Assembly (NCBI GenBank): GCA_947495575.1
Contig: CANLZL010000005.1
Location: 1 to 64,000, forward strand
Length of the DNA stretch: 64,000 bases
Source: an uncultured Nioella sp.
Lineage (GTDB): Bacteria > Pseudomonadota > Alphaproteobacteria > Rhodobacterales > Rhodobacteraceae
Reading direction: 5' to 3'
Shown here: positions 53,412-62,463 of the stretch, one piece after another
How positions within the stretch are numbered: the stretch's first letter is position 1
Layout: each line of letters starts with the position of its first letter
Notes under the pieces: generated by a model
What the model was told of the DNA's origin: nothing
The model's input: the letters and a program-made list of their open reading frames with translations, nothing else
Databases searched by the model: none
Position numbers and translations under genes: made by a program

Positions 53412-55286
53412 TTAGCGGTGCCCGGTGTGAAGCTTGCGCTCCAACCATTGCGAGTAGCGGGACATAGAGAAACAGAAGATCCAGAAGCATGCGCCAATGA
53501 AGATGAACAGTTCCCAATAGATACCGTTCCATTCAGAGGACGCGCGGATCGCGTTGCTCAGTCCGATGGGATCAAGAAGACCAATGAAGGCCACCAGTGT
53601 CGTGTCTTTGAATAGTCCGATGAAGGACGACACGATGCCGGGGATCGAGATCTTCAACGCCTGCGGCAGGATGATCAGACGCATGGATTGCCAATAGTTC
53701 AATCCAAGGCTGTCCGCCCCTTCATACTGACCCGTTGGCAGAGCGGCGAGGCCGCCCCGGATCACCTCGGCGATATAGGCCGAGCTGAACAGCGTCACCA
53801 TGATGATCACGCGCAGGGTCAAGTCAAAGCTGGTTCCAGGTGGCAGGAAGTAGTTCAGCAAAAGCGAGGCCGTCACCAGCCACACAATCAGCGGAACACC
53901 CCGCATCACCTCGATAAACGCAACCGAGCTTTTGTTGATAATGAAGAGGTCCGATTGACGCCCGAGCGCCAACAAGATGCCCAGAGGCAACGAAAGGATG
54001 ATGCCAGCCATACCGATGATGATCGCCAGTAGGAAACCGCCGATGTTGCGGCTTTCAACGGGTTCCAGCCCGGTCAGGGCCAAACGCCGATACGTCGTGT
54101 CTACCGCCAGTTCGGTATTCACGATATCCGCTTCGAGCGAGAGGTAAGCACTAAGGGCGTCTTCATCCTCGTCGCTTGTCCCTTCAGGCAAATCTTCACC
54201 TGTACCGATCCCACGCAAAGCATTTGGCAAAGCAGCCAGAGCTTCATCACGAGCGGCACGAAGTTCCGGAAGTTCTGCCTCCTGATCCGGTAGGGCTGCT
54301 AGCGCGCTTGCAGATTGACGGGCATCGGATTGTGCCGCACCTGCAGAGGTGGCTGCCCGGACCGCAATCGTAAAGGTGTCGCGCATTGCCGATAGCTGAT
54401 CCTGCATTGCCAAAAGCTGATCCTGCAGAACATCAAGATCGCCCTGCGATTCTCCGCTTCGGATCAGCGCGATCTGTTCCAGAACCTCGTCGCGACCTTC
54501 AACCGCAACGCTGATATCATCAGCGATGGCATCACGGCGCGCCTCGGCCTGTTCGATCAGTTCTGGTGCTGCTGCCAGTTCTGCTTGCGCAGTTGCTAGA
54601 GCTTCATCATAGCGTGCTGCACCGATAGTCCGGTTCAGAGCATCGTCTATCATGCCTTGTGCAACCAGCCACCAAAGGACAGAGGCCAGTACACCGGCCG
54701 CCACGCCGAGCCCACCGAAGGACACCCGCGAGACAACCTGAAAAGCCACATAACCTACGATGAAACCAAACGCCGTCATGATTGGAACCCAAAAGGATCC
54801 ACCCCAGATCAGCCAGACGGCCAAAAATGGGAAGATGGCAGTAAAGATCATCAGCTTGGACGATACATAGTCGCTGTAGAGTATGGGCAAGAGCGCCACA
54901 AACATCAGCACAACAAAGGTAATTGGGCGCCAGTATTCGGCAGGTGGGTAAAACCCGAAGAGAAGCTGAAGCCAGCGATCTTCGATCACCGCCCAACAGG
55001 CGGCCCCGTGCCCATGTCCTCCCTGGCCAAAGGCATTCAAGACTGACCGACATTCGCCAAGCGAACCGGCATCCCAGACACCGCCAAAGACCCAGGGAAT
55101 CAAGGCCTTGAGGACCACATAGATGAACACGATCGACAGAATTGTCAGGATCGAGTTCAACCATGACGAAAACAGGTTCTCACGCACCCATTTTACAACT
55201 CCGATTTGCGAGCTTGGCGGATCTTTCGCCTCAAGCATCTCGGTCCGAACAAAAGCGATTGAGCTTTCAGAATGGATATCACTCAT
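53412..55286 (-). CDS. aapM: Amino-acid ABC transporter permease AapM with coiled-coil insertion
   Basis: 624 residues, longer than the roughly 380-430 usual for AapM/BztC. Several membrane helices lie in 40-210 and the conserved HisM-type permease core at 415-624 (EVMRGVPLIVWL, EVIRGGLAALPTGQYEGADSLGLNYWQSM). Between them, residues about 222-400 form a soluble Ala/Glu/Gln-rich stretch with heptad-like repeats (DVLQDQLLAMQDQLSAMRD), most likely a coiled coil. It starts one base before the aapQ stop region, so it is coupled. Confidence 0.88.
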   Translation of the reverse strand: MSDIHSESSIAFVRTEMLEAKDPPSSQIGVVKWVRENLFSSWLNSILTILSIVFIYVVLKALIPWVFGGVWDAGSLGECRSVLNAFGQGGHGHGAACWAVIEDRWLQLLFGFYPPAEYWRPITFVVLMFVALLPILYSDYVSSKLMIFTAIFPFLAVWLIWGGSFWVPIMTAFGFIVGYVAFQVVSRVSFGGLGVAAGVLASVLWWLVAQGMIDDALNRTIGAARYDEALATAQAELAAAPELIEQAEARRDAIADDISVAVEGRDEVLEQIALIRSGESQGDLDVLQDQLLAMQDQLSAMRDTFTIAVRAATSAGAAQSDARQSASALAALPDQEAELPELRAARDEALAALPNALRGIGTGEDLPEGTSDEDEDALSAYLSLEADIVNTELAVDTTYRRLALTGLEPVESRNIGGFLLAIIIGMAGIILSLPLGILLALGRQSDLFIINKSSVAFIEVMRGVPLIVWLVTASLLLNYFLPPGTSFDLTLRVIIMVTLFSSAYIAEVIRGGLAALPTGQYEGADSLGLNYWQSMRLIILPQALKISIPGIVSSFIGLFKDTTLVAFIGLLDPIGLSNAIRASSEWNGIYWELFIFIGACFWIFCFSMSRYSQWLERKLHTGHR

Positions 55287-55287
55287 C

Positions 55288-56835
55288 TCAGCGCTCCTGC
55301 AATTTGACGGAATTGTTGTAGATGTTCAAAACACCCGAGATCGCCAGCGACGTGACCAAGTAGAACAGGCCCATCAACAGAATCCCTTCCAATTCTCGTC
55401 CGGTTTGACTGATCGTGATCCCACCAAGTGTGCCGCGCACATCCATGTAGCCCACGGCAATCGCCAGAGAGCTGTTCTTGGTCAGGTTCAGATATTGAGA
55501 GATCAGCGGTGGAATGATCACACGCATCGCCTGTGGCAAGATCACAAGGTTCATGGTCCGATTTGGACGCAAGCCCAAAGCAAAGGCCGCTTCGGTCTGT
55601 CCACGGCTTACGGCAAGGATACCTGCACGCACGATCTCGGCAATGAACGCACCGGTATAGAGAGACAGCGCGAACCATAGCGCGATTAGCGAGTTTCTGA
55701 GCTGTGCACCCCCTTCGAAGTTGAAGCCTGCAAGCTGCGGACGTTCAAATTGAAGCGGACGCCCACGATCAACCGTGTCCGACAGCGTTGCAAGTTCGAC
55801 ACCGTCAACCGATCCAATCAGTGTTTCGGCCGCAGATGGGGCCATCACAGCCAGAACGCAGTCGCCTGCCTCAAGGCTGGCCTGAACTTCGGAAACCGAG
55901 CTGACCGTCACGATGCTCGCGCGCTGTTCCAGCCCGCGCAATGTCGTTGAAAGGTTAACCGCGGCCGTGTCGGGCACACTACAGATTGACGGGTTCCGAT
56001 TCTCTTCCAAGTACTCAACAAGAGACGCGCCTTCTGTGCCGCCCGCTGCAATCAGAGGATACTGATCTTTGGAGATCATTGCCGAATATCCGAGGTAAAC
56101 CACCAGGGTCGGGATCACCAAGAGGCCAATAGAGGTCCAGAATATCGGCAGGATTTCACCAGTTGCCTCCTGCCGGGCAAAGGCATAGCGGCGGAACCAC
56201 CAGATGCCAGCCAGTGACAGGACGAAGACCAACGCCAACAGACCGGCGCCATCTCCCCAAACAGGCGAGGGAACGAATATCCCGCGGTTTGTGACGGCAA
56301 CACTGTCCCAAAGGATCATCGACGCCTCAGGGTTTTCACCCCGGAAGTCGCGTGGCTGCGGTGTCCCTTCTGTCATCAAGGCAAAGATGAGCAGGATCCA
56401 AAGCAGAAGCGGGATGTTGCGGAAACCTTCGACATATACAGTCATAAGGCGGGCAACGATCCAGTTTTTGGAGAGGCGCAAAACGCCCGCAAATACGCCT
56501 AGGAAGGTGGCTGTGATACAGCCAAGAACCGAGACAAGCAGCGTGTTCAGAATACCGACAAGCGCCGCCCGACCATGGGACGAGTCATTGCTGTATTCGA
56601 TCAGGCGCTGGTTGATGTCATAACCCGAGCGCTGCCACAAAAAGCCGAAATTGAAATCTTTCCCGAGGTCTTGAAGGTTCGAAACGATGTTGCGCCCGAG
56701 CCAATAGATCGCTGCAAGAAGTAGGATGGAAGCGACTACCTGAATGGTCGTAGACCGATATCTGGAGTCGTAAATTAGTTGGCTAAGTCTAAATGACTCG
56801 GCTGGTGGTTCCGATATTGCTGTCATTGAAGGCAA
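55288..56835 (-). CDS. aapQ: Amino-acid ABC transporter permease AapQ with periplasmic insertion
   Basis: 515 residues, against about 400 usual for AapQ/BztB. Membrane helices at about 30-48, 90-120 and 135-155 lead to the permease core after 375 (FIAEIVRAGILAVSRGQTEAAFALGLRPNRTMNLVILPQAMR). An insertion at about 256-365 contains CSVPDTAAVNL, a Ser/Glu-rich middle and LEAGDCVLAVMAPSA. This pattern parallels lobe two of the operon's own binding protein (AapJ 146-200). Confidence 0.88.
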   Translation of the reverse strand: MPSMTAISEPPAESFRLSQLIYDSRYRSTTIQVVASILLLAAIYWLGRNIVSNLQDLGKDFNFGFLWQRSGYDINQRLIEYSNDSSHGRAALVGILNTLLVSVLGCITATFLGVFAGVLRLSKNWIVARLMTVYVEGFRNIPLLLWILLIFALMTEGTPQPRDFRGENPEASMILWDSVAVTNRGIFVPSPVWGDGAGLLALVFVLSLAGIWWFRRYAFARQEATGEILPIFWTSIGLLVIPTLVVYLGYSAMISKDQYPLIAAGGTEGASLVEYLEENRNPSICSVPDTAAVNLSTTLRGLEQRASIVTVSSVSEVQASLEAGDCVLAVMAPSAAETLIGSVDGVELATLSDTVDRGRPLQFERPQLAGFNFEGGAQLRNSLIALWFALSLYTGAFIAEIVRAGILAVSRGQTEAAFALGLRPNRTMNLVILPQAMRVIIPPLISQYLNLTKNSSLAIAVGYMDVRGTLGGITISQTGRELEGILLMGLFYLVTSLAISGVLNIYNNSVKLQER

Positions 56836-56935
56836 CCCCGACTGTCAATGGATGATCAGCGGCACACGACCCTCCCCTGATCGCCACATATTGGCGCTCC
56901 GGTCGCATGCACTGGTGCGTGAGGTGCTAAAAAGC

Positions 56936-56963
56936 GAAGGGCGCGGTCATAGCCGCGCCCTTC
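56936..56963 (-). terminator. Intra-operon terminator between aapJ and aapQ
   Basis: An 11-bp perfect stem GAAGGGCGCGG/CCGCGCCCTTC with a six-base loop, followed on the minus strand by GCTTTTTAG. It lies just after aapJ and before aapQ, the usual way binding-protein synthesis exceeds that of the permeases. Confidence 0.85.
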
Positions 56964-56973
56964 TCTTAGCATC

Positions 56974-57990
56974 TTAGCGGAACGGCGGTGCGTAGAGCAG
57001 GCCACCATCAGTCCACTGCGCGTTCAGACCGCGCGACAGACCGATCGGAGTGGATGCACCGATGTTGCCTTCAAACACTTCGTCGTAGTTGCCAACCTGG
57101 GCGATCACATTCTGTGCCCAGTCAGCTTCCAGACCCAGCATTCCGCCGAGGTCACCTTCGGTGCCGAGCAGACGGTTGATTTCTGGGTTATCTGTACCAG
57201 CTGCCATTTCAGCAACGTTGGCCGAAGTTACACCCAGCTCTTCTGCTGCAACCATGGCGTTCAGGGTCCAGCGAGCTACATCACCCCATTCGCTGTCGCC
57301 GTGGCGTACAAGCGGGCCGAGCGGCTCTTTCGAGACGATCTCAGGCAGAACGACGTGACCGGCAGGGTCTTCGAAGGTTGCACGGGTTGCAGCCAGGCCG
57401 GACGCGTCCGTGGTGTAAACGTCGCAAGCACCGGCAAGGTACTGCTGCTGTGCTTCTGCGTTCGTTTCAACCGGAACCGGCTCATAGCCCATGTTGTTGG
57501 AGCTGAAGAAGTCAGCCAGGTTCAGTTCGGTGGTGGTACCGGTCTGGATACAAACGGTTGCACCGTCTAGCTCCAGCGCGGATGTGACACCAAGATCACG
57601 GGGGACCATAAAGCCCTGACCGTCATAATAGTTTACACCTACAAACTCCAAACGCAGGTCAACGTCGCGGCTGAAGGTCCAGGTGGTGTTCCGTGCAAGA
57701 ACATCAACTTCGCCAGAGGCCAGAGCGGTGAAACGAGTTTGGGTGGTCAGTGGAACGAATTCCACAGCTGTGGAGTCGCCCAAGACGGCTGCAGCTACGG
57801 CGCGACAGAATGCAACGTCAAAACCTTGCCATTCGCCATTGGCGTCAGGCATCGAGAAGCCCGCCAGACCAGTCGAAACACCACAGCTCAGGTTACCGCG
57901 AGCGCGTACTTCATCCAGCGTTTGAGCAGAAACGAAACCGGCTGCGAGACCCGCCACTGCGAGAGTGCCGAGAAAAATGGATTTCTTCAT
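56974..57990 (-). CDS. aapJ: General L-amino acid ABC transporter substrate-binding protein
   Basis: 338 residues of a periplasmic family-3 binding protein, AapJ/BztA type: signal peptide MKKSIFLGTLAVAGLAAGFVSA, then RGNLSCGVSTGLAGFS, FDVAFCRAVAAAV, RNTTWTFSRD and TVCIQTGTTTELNLADFF. It likely binds glutamate, aspartate and other L-amino acids. GGAAGAGG precedes the ATG. The 245-bp gap upstream holds its promoter and no other gene. Confidence 0.94.
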   Translation of the reverse strand: MKKSIFLGTLAVAGLAAGFVSAQTLDEVRARGNLSCGVSTGLAGFSMPDANGEWQGFDVAFCRAVAAAVLGDSTAVEFVPLTTQTRFTALASGEVDVLARNTTWTFSRDVDLRLEFVGVNYYDGQGFMVPRDLGVTSALELDGATVCIQTGTTTELNLADFFSSNNMGYEPVPVETNAEAQQQYLAGACDVYTTDASGLAATRATFEDPAGHVVLPEIVSKEPLGPLVRHGDSEWGDVARWTLNAMVAAEELGVTSANVAEMAAGTDNPEINRLLGTEGDLGGMLGLEADWAQNVIAQVGNYDEVFEGNIGASTPIGLSRGLNAQWTDGGLLYAPPFR

Positions 57991-58235
57991 GTTATCCTCT
58001 TCCTGTTGGCCACCCCAGAGAGTGACTGGAGCGGCTTTCTTTGGCCTTACGGCCTTTTTAGATTTCGGAGATCAGCACTTGGTGCGCTGTTTCGCCGCCA
58101 TCTAATTGGGCAAATCTAAAGGAAGAGGTCAAGGCCGCAGCGCCGTTAATCTGCCGGGATATCCATTTGGAACGGGAAACTTACTGTCTCGCACGTGGAA
58201 TCGGCGTTTTCTTGGTGTGCAGCCTAGCTTTTGGG

Positions 58236-58949
58236 CTATGCACCCCCGAAAAGGCGCAAGAATCTTTCGGCGTGCAAGAATTGGTCTTTTTTCGCGTTTG
58301 CCATTTCGGTGGCCTCTTCATCCTCACCCCATTGGGCAATTTGCCAATCTTCGTCGATTCGGCTGAGGTTCCATGCAGCTTCTGCGTCCCCCGCTCCTTG
58401 GGCCACCCACAGACCAAGGACGATTGATCCAGATAGCCCAATAAGGTCGTGCAAGGCCGTCAAAGAGAACGCGGAATACCCATCCACCAAATTGTGAAAC
58501 TTGGTTAGGCTTTCCTGGGGTTGTTCAGCCGGAAGGATACCGACAACAACCTTAAGTGGTGCTTGATGCTTTTCCCTTGCCCAATCCAAAACCGGGTCCC
58601 AACCCTTGCGCTGCAAATCAGCCAACCCTTCGGGGAAATCCGCTCGGTGGCACAGCAAATCCGTTTCTGCGTAGCCTGCAAGCATTGAAACCACATCGGC
58701 TCTTTGCGGTGTAACCTTGTCGATCGCAGAATTGGCGGAGCGGGTCACGGGCATCGAAAGGGGTTCAATGACACCCTCTTGTGCCTCCCATTCGGCCGCC
58801 ACTGCCTCAGCCATTTCAACCGTAGGTAAAGTCAGCGCAGACTTGTTCGGTGTGCGAACCGGGCGTCCGTCCAGCAAAACCGAAAAACCGCCCTCTACCT
58901 CAGTAACAGAGGTTTCTTTCCAGAAGCGTTTGGCCTTCCATTCGCTCAT
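58236..58949 (-). CDS. ATP12-family F1-ATPase assembly chaperone
   Basis: 237 residues similar to ATP12, which binds the F1 alpha subunit before it assembles. WKAKRFWKETSV, GFSVLLDGRPVRTPNKSALTLPT, AVAAEWEAQEG, MPVTRSANSAIDKV and AYAETDLLCHRAD-like GYAETDLLCHRAD are family signatures. The ATG at 58949 has GGAGC upstream; an ATG four codons earlier lies inside the preceding gene. The gene is found in alphaproteobacteria and mitochondria. Confidence 0.9.
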   Translation of the reverse strand: MSEWKAKRFWKETSVTEVEGGFSVLLDGRPVRTPNKSALTLPTVEMAEAVAAEWEAQEGVIEPLSMPVTRSANSAIDKVTPQRADVVSMLAGYAETDLLCHRADFPEGLADLQRKGWDPVLDWAREKHQAPLKVVVGILPAEQPQESLTKFHNLVDGYSAFSLTALHDLIGLSGSIVLGLWVAQGAGDAEAAWNLSRIDEDWQIAQWGEDEEATEMANAKKDQFLHAERFLRLFGGA

Positions 58950-58951
58950 GA

Positions 58952-59626
58952 TCAGCTCCAAAATCTTGTCAGTGCGTGTTCCAATGCATCAAATTCCGAG
59001 ATGACGTCCGCCGCACCTGAGGCTGCCAGGGCACTGGCATCGTGATAGCCCCAATCAACACCAATTGCGCCGATCCCGCCATTTGCGGCCATGTCGATAT
59101 CAAAAACCGTATCCCCGATCATCACAGCGTTTTCTGGCGACACACCCGTGTCGCTGAGGCAAGTGTGGATCATCGAGGGCGCCGGTTTCGACGGATGATC
59201 ATCGGCAACCTGAACGCTCTGAAACATTCCGCGCAGACCGTGCATGTCCAAAAGATGATCCATCCCACGACGGGATTTCCCTGTTGCAACGGCCAAGAGA
59301 ACATCGTCCTTGGCGTGCAGCCGGTCCAATGCGTCACGCGCACCCGGAAAAAGCGGCGACAGGGCCTTACCGTCTGCCAGTCGCAATTTTGCGAACCCGG
59401 ATTTATAACCCTCGACAATCGCGGTTTGGGTGGCAACGTCCGCTTGCGGCACCAACCGGTCAATCAATACCGGTAGTGACAACCCAACGCCCGCCAATAC
59501 GGTTTCGCGCGGCGGCAATGACAGTCCAACGCCGTCAAAAGCGTGGGCCATCGCGGCCAAAATGTGGGCCTGACTGTCGATCAGCGTGCCGTCGACATCA
59601 AAGATCACCAGTTTCAGATCACTCAA
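58952..59626 (-). CDS. HAD-superfamily hydrolase (Gph-like)
   Basis: 224 residues of a haloacid-dehalogenase-type phosphatase: VIFDVDGTLIDSQ (motif I), a cap domain, LAVATGKSRRG (motif II), and VMIGDTVFDIDMAANGG (motif IV). It resembles phosphoglycolate phosphatase and PPi-cleaving members; the substrate is uncertain. Coupled at both ends, to rluC and the ATP12 gene. Confidence 0.87.
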   Translation of the reverse strand: MSDLKLVIFDVDGTLIDSQAHILAAMAHAFDGVGLSLPPRETVLAGVGLSLPVLIDRLVPQADVATQTAIVEGYKSGFAKLRLADGKALSPLFPGARDALDRLHAKDDVLLAVATGKSRRGMDHLLDMHGLRGMFQSVQVADDHPSKPAPSMIHTCLSDTGVSPENAVMIGDTVFDIDMAANGGIGAIGVDWGYHDASALAASGAADVISEFDALEHALTRFWS

Positions 59627-60681
59627 AACTCGTCATCCTCGAACGGATCAGCGGGAACGTCGCGCTCATTCCAATCGAGCGTTTCCCAGGTACGTTTCAT
59701 ATGCTCCGGCAATGGGGCCGTAAGCGTTAGGCGCGCGCCTGAGAAGGGATGTGTAAAGGTTAGGCTGCGCGCGTGGAGGTGCAACTTCTTGCTTAACTCG
59801 CCGCCCAGTTGCGCGCCCCAGCCGTCGCCGAGGTTTTCCTGACCAGACCCACCGTATTTTCCATCGCCAATAATCGGGTGCCCCAGCTCGGCCATATGCG
59901 CGCGCAGTTGGTGCGTCCGACCTGTGACCGGGACAAGCGCCGCCCACGTCACACGACCGCCAAGGGCAGATAGAACAGCATAGTCTGTTGTCGCTCGCTT
60001 TGCGCCAAACGTGTCATCCACGTCGCGCGGATGGATGCAATGCATCTTTTCGCCTTCACCGCCACGTCCATGTCCGGGTGCCTTAACTAGCCCGAACCGC
60101 ACAGTCCCCATTCGCGGCTGCGGAACGCCAGCGACAGCCGCCCAGTAGATCTTGCGCGTATCACGGGCGCGAAACGCCTCAGTCAGTTTACGGGCCGCAG
60201 TGGCCGATCGCGCCATCAAAAGGATGCCGGACGTGTCCTTGTCCAAGCGGTGAACGAGGCGCGGTTTGTCCGGCTTGTCCCCCCTGAGGGCCTCGGACAT
60301 TCCATCAATATGCCGGTTTTGCCCGGTGCCGCCTTGCGTTGGCAGGCCCGGCGGCTTGTTCAGCGCAATGATCTGATCGTCACGATAGATCACACAAGAC
60401 TGGATCAATTTGGCATCCACATCCGAGACGAAATCCGGCTCTCGTGTCTTGGGCTCATGAATTCCTTCGGCCAAATCAGGCAAAGGTGGGATGCGCACAG
60501 ATTGCCCAACCTGCAATCGAGAGGCCGCTTTGACCCGGCCCCCGTCGACGCGGATCTCACCCTTGCGGCAGAGCTTCTCGATGCGGCCCTGCCCAATATG
60601 CGGGAAGTGGCGGCGGAACCAGCGATCAAGGCGCTGATCGCCTTCATCGTTACCAACGGTAAGGGTTTGGACCCGGCTCAT
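59623..60681 (-). CDS. rluC: RluA-family 23S rRNA pseudouridine synthase (RluC-like)
   Basis: 352 residues: an N-terminal S4 RNA-binding domain (RLDRWFRRHFPHIGQGRIEKLCRKGEIRVDG) and a pseudouridine synthase domain with the catalytic Asp in HRLDKDTSGILLMARS. RluC makes pseudouridines 955/2504/2580 in 23S rRNA; RluD cannot be excluded. The start at 60681 overlaps crcB by ATGA; an earlier ATG lies inside crcB. Confidence 0.9.
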   Translation of the reverse strand: MSRVQTLTVGNDEGDQRLDRWFRRHFPHIGQGRIEKLCRKGEIRVDGGRVKAASRLQVGQSVRIPPLPDLAEGIHEPKTREPDFVSDVDAKLIQSCVIYRDDQIIALNKPPGLPTQGGTGQNRHIDGMSEALRGDKPDKPRLVHRLDKDTSGILLMARSATAARKLTEAFRARDTRKIYWAAVAGVPQPRMGTVRFGLVKAPGHGRGGEGEKMHCIHPRDVDDTFGAKRATTDYAVLSALGGRVTWAALVPVTGRTHQLRAHMAELGHPIIGDGKYGGSGQENLGDGWGAQLGGELSKKLHLHARSLTFTHPFSGARLTLTAPLPEHMKRTWETLDWNERDVPADPFEDDEF

Positions 60682-61055
60682 ATGAACACCCCGCGTGCGA
60701 TCCAAAGGCCAAGCACCAGCCCGAGGAGGGAAAAGACGACCGAGATCGTCACATAAAGCAACGCACCTGAGAGGTCGCCGCGCTCATAGAGCGTTACGGC
60801 TTCCAATGAAAAGGCTGAGAACGTCGTGAAGCCGCCAAGAAAGCCAGTCATCACCAAGGGAGACAGATGCGTCAGTCCCCGGTGCGCGGCCGCGACAACG
60901 AACACGCCCATCAAAAATGAACCGACAACGTTCACGAAAATAATCGCAATCGGAAAACTGGTCTGACCGACCAAACGAAATATGCCCAGCCCCGCAGAAT
61001 AGCGAAGCGCGGCGCCGATGGCGCCCCCGAGAGCAACTTGAAGAATGCTAATCAT
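60678..61055 (-). CDS. crcB: Fluoride channel CrcB/Fluc
   Basis: 125 residues, four membrane helices, GGAIGAALRYSAG at the start, FVNVVGSFLMG and GFLGGFTTFSAFSLE, the Phe-box/Asn motifs of the dual-topology fluoride exporter. No fluoride riboswitch is visible in the 32 bp before it, since rarA ends there; it is therefore cotranscribed with rarA. Confidence 0.94.
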   Translation of the reverse strand: MISILQVALGGAIGAALRYSAGLGIFRLVGQTSFPIAIIFVNVVGSFLMGVFVVAAAHRGLTHLSPLVMTGFLGGFTTFSAFSLEAVTLYERGDLSGALLYVTISVVFSLLGLVLGLWIARGVFI

Positions 61056-61087
61056 GGGGCGGGGTTTGTGGCCTTACGCGGCCAATG

Positions 61088-62404
61088 TCAACCGCCCTGC
61101 CGCTTGGCGCGCAGCTTTGAAAAATAGGCCATTCGCTTGGCCAAATCACGTTCGAAGCCGCGCTCGACCGGGGTAAGCAATTCCGGCCGATCCATGTCAT
61201 CGGGAAAGTAATTTTGGCCAGAAAACCCATCCTCGGCATCATGGTCATAGGCATAGCCTGAGCCATATCCCTGATCTTTCATCATCTTGGTTGGCGCATT
61301 CAGGATATGTTTGGGCGGCGGCACAGATCCGGTTCGTGCAGCCAGCTTTCGCGCGCCCTTGTAGGCCTTGTAAATCGTGTTGGATTTCGGCGCGAGCGCC
61401 AGGTAGGCCACGGCCTGTGCCAGCGCCAGTTCACCCTCGGGGCTGCCAAGCCGTTCGTAGGTTTCCCAGGCGTCCAGACATTGGCGCTGCGCCTGTGGAT
61501 CAGCCAATCCGATATCCTCCCACGCCATTCGGGTGATGCGGCGGGCCAGAAAACGCGGGTCTTCGCCGCCCTCCAACATACGTGCAAACCAATAAAGGGC
61601 CGCATCGGGGTCAGATCCCCGGACTGATTTATGCAGGGCCGAAATCAGGTTGTAGTGCGATTCCCCAGACTTGTCGTATTGCGCGGCGCGGCGCGACAGG
61701 CGTTTGCCAAGTGCGGTGGGATCAAGCGGGCTGTCTGGCGACCATGCCGCGACCTGTTCAACAAGGTTCAGCATTGCACGCCCATCGCCGTCGGCCATGT
61801 CGCGCAATTGGACGCGAGCGGCATCGGTTAACGGCAGAGAAACATCCAGTTCCTTTTCTGCACGGACAATCAATTGATCTAAATCCTCGTCCGATAGACG
61901 TTCCAACACCAATACCTGCGACCGTGAAAGTACGGCAGCATTCAATTCAAATGATGGATTTTCAGTTGTGGCCCCAACCAACAGGATTGTGCCATCTTCC
62001 ATATGAGGCAGAAAGCCATCCTGTTGGGCCTTGTTGAATCTGTGAATCTCGTCGACGAACAGCAGCGTGCCTTCACCATTTGCCCGCCTGAGCTTGGCAG
62101 CCTCGAACACTTTTCGCAGGTCGGGCACACCGGTGAAAATCGCGCTGATTTGGACGAATTTGAGATCGGTTTCCTGCGCCAATAGCCGGGCAATCGTGGT
62201 TTTTCCGACACCGGGTGGCCCCCAGAGAATCAACGAGCCAAGCGCAGCGGCATCTAACATGGTGCGCAACGAGCCTTCGGGACCAAGCAAATGACCCTGC
62301 CCGATGACCTCGGACAGGGATCGGGGGCGCAGCCGGTCGGCCAAAGGCCTTGGTCCGGCTGCGGATTGGGAATCGGGCGGGGCAGAGTCGAACAAATCGG
62401 CCAT
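61088..62404 (-). CDS. rarA: Replication-associated recombination ATPase RarA
   Basis: 438 residues of the MgsA/RarA/WRNIP1 AAA+ family that acts at stalled replication forks. Walker A GPPGVGKTTIARLLA, Walker B LLFVDEIHRFNKAQQDGFLPHMEDG, sensor GATTENPSFELNAAVLSR and the C-terminal AIHKSVRGSDPDAALYW-like HKSVRGSDPDAALYWFARML are typical. It lies between luxI and crcB on one strand. Confidence 0.93.
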   Translation of the reverse strand: MADLFDSAPPDSQSAAGPRPLADRLRPRSLSEVIGQGHLLGPEGSLRTMLDAAALGSLILWGPPGVGKTTIARLLAQETDLKFVQISAIFTGVPDLRKVFEAAKLRRANGEGTLLFVDEIHRFNKAQQDGFLPHMEDGTILLVGATTENPSFELNAAVLSRSQVLVLERLSDEDLDQLIVRAEKELDVSLPLTDAARVQLRDMADGDGRAMLNLVEQVAAWSPDSPLDPTALGKRLSRRAAQYDKSGESHYNLISALHKSVRGSDPDAALYWFARMLEGGEDPRFLARRITRMAWEDIGLADPQAQRQCLDAWETYERLGSPEGELALAQAVAYLALAPKSNTIYKAYKGARKLAARTGSVPPPKHILNAPTKMMKDQGYGSGYAYDHDAEDGFSGQNYFPDDMDRPELLTPVERGFERDLAKRMAYFSKLRAKRQGG

Positions 62405-62463
62405 GCCCGCACCCTAGTCTTGTGCGCGTTTGGGGAAAAGCCATCCCGGCCTTGCGCATGAAA

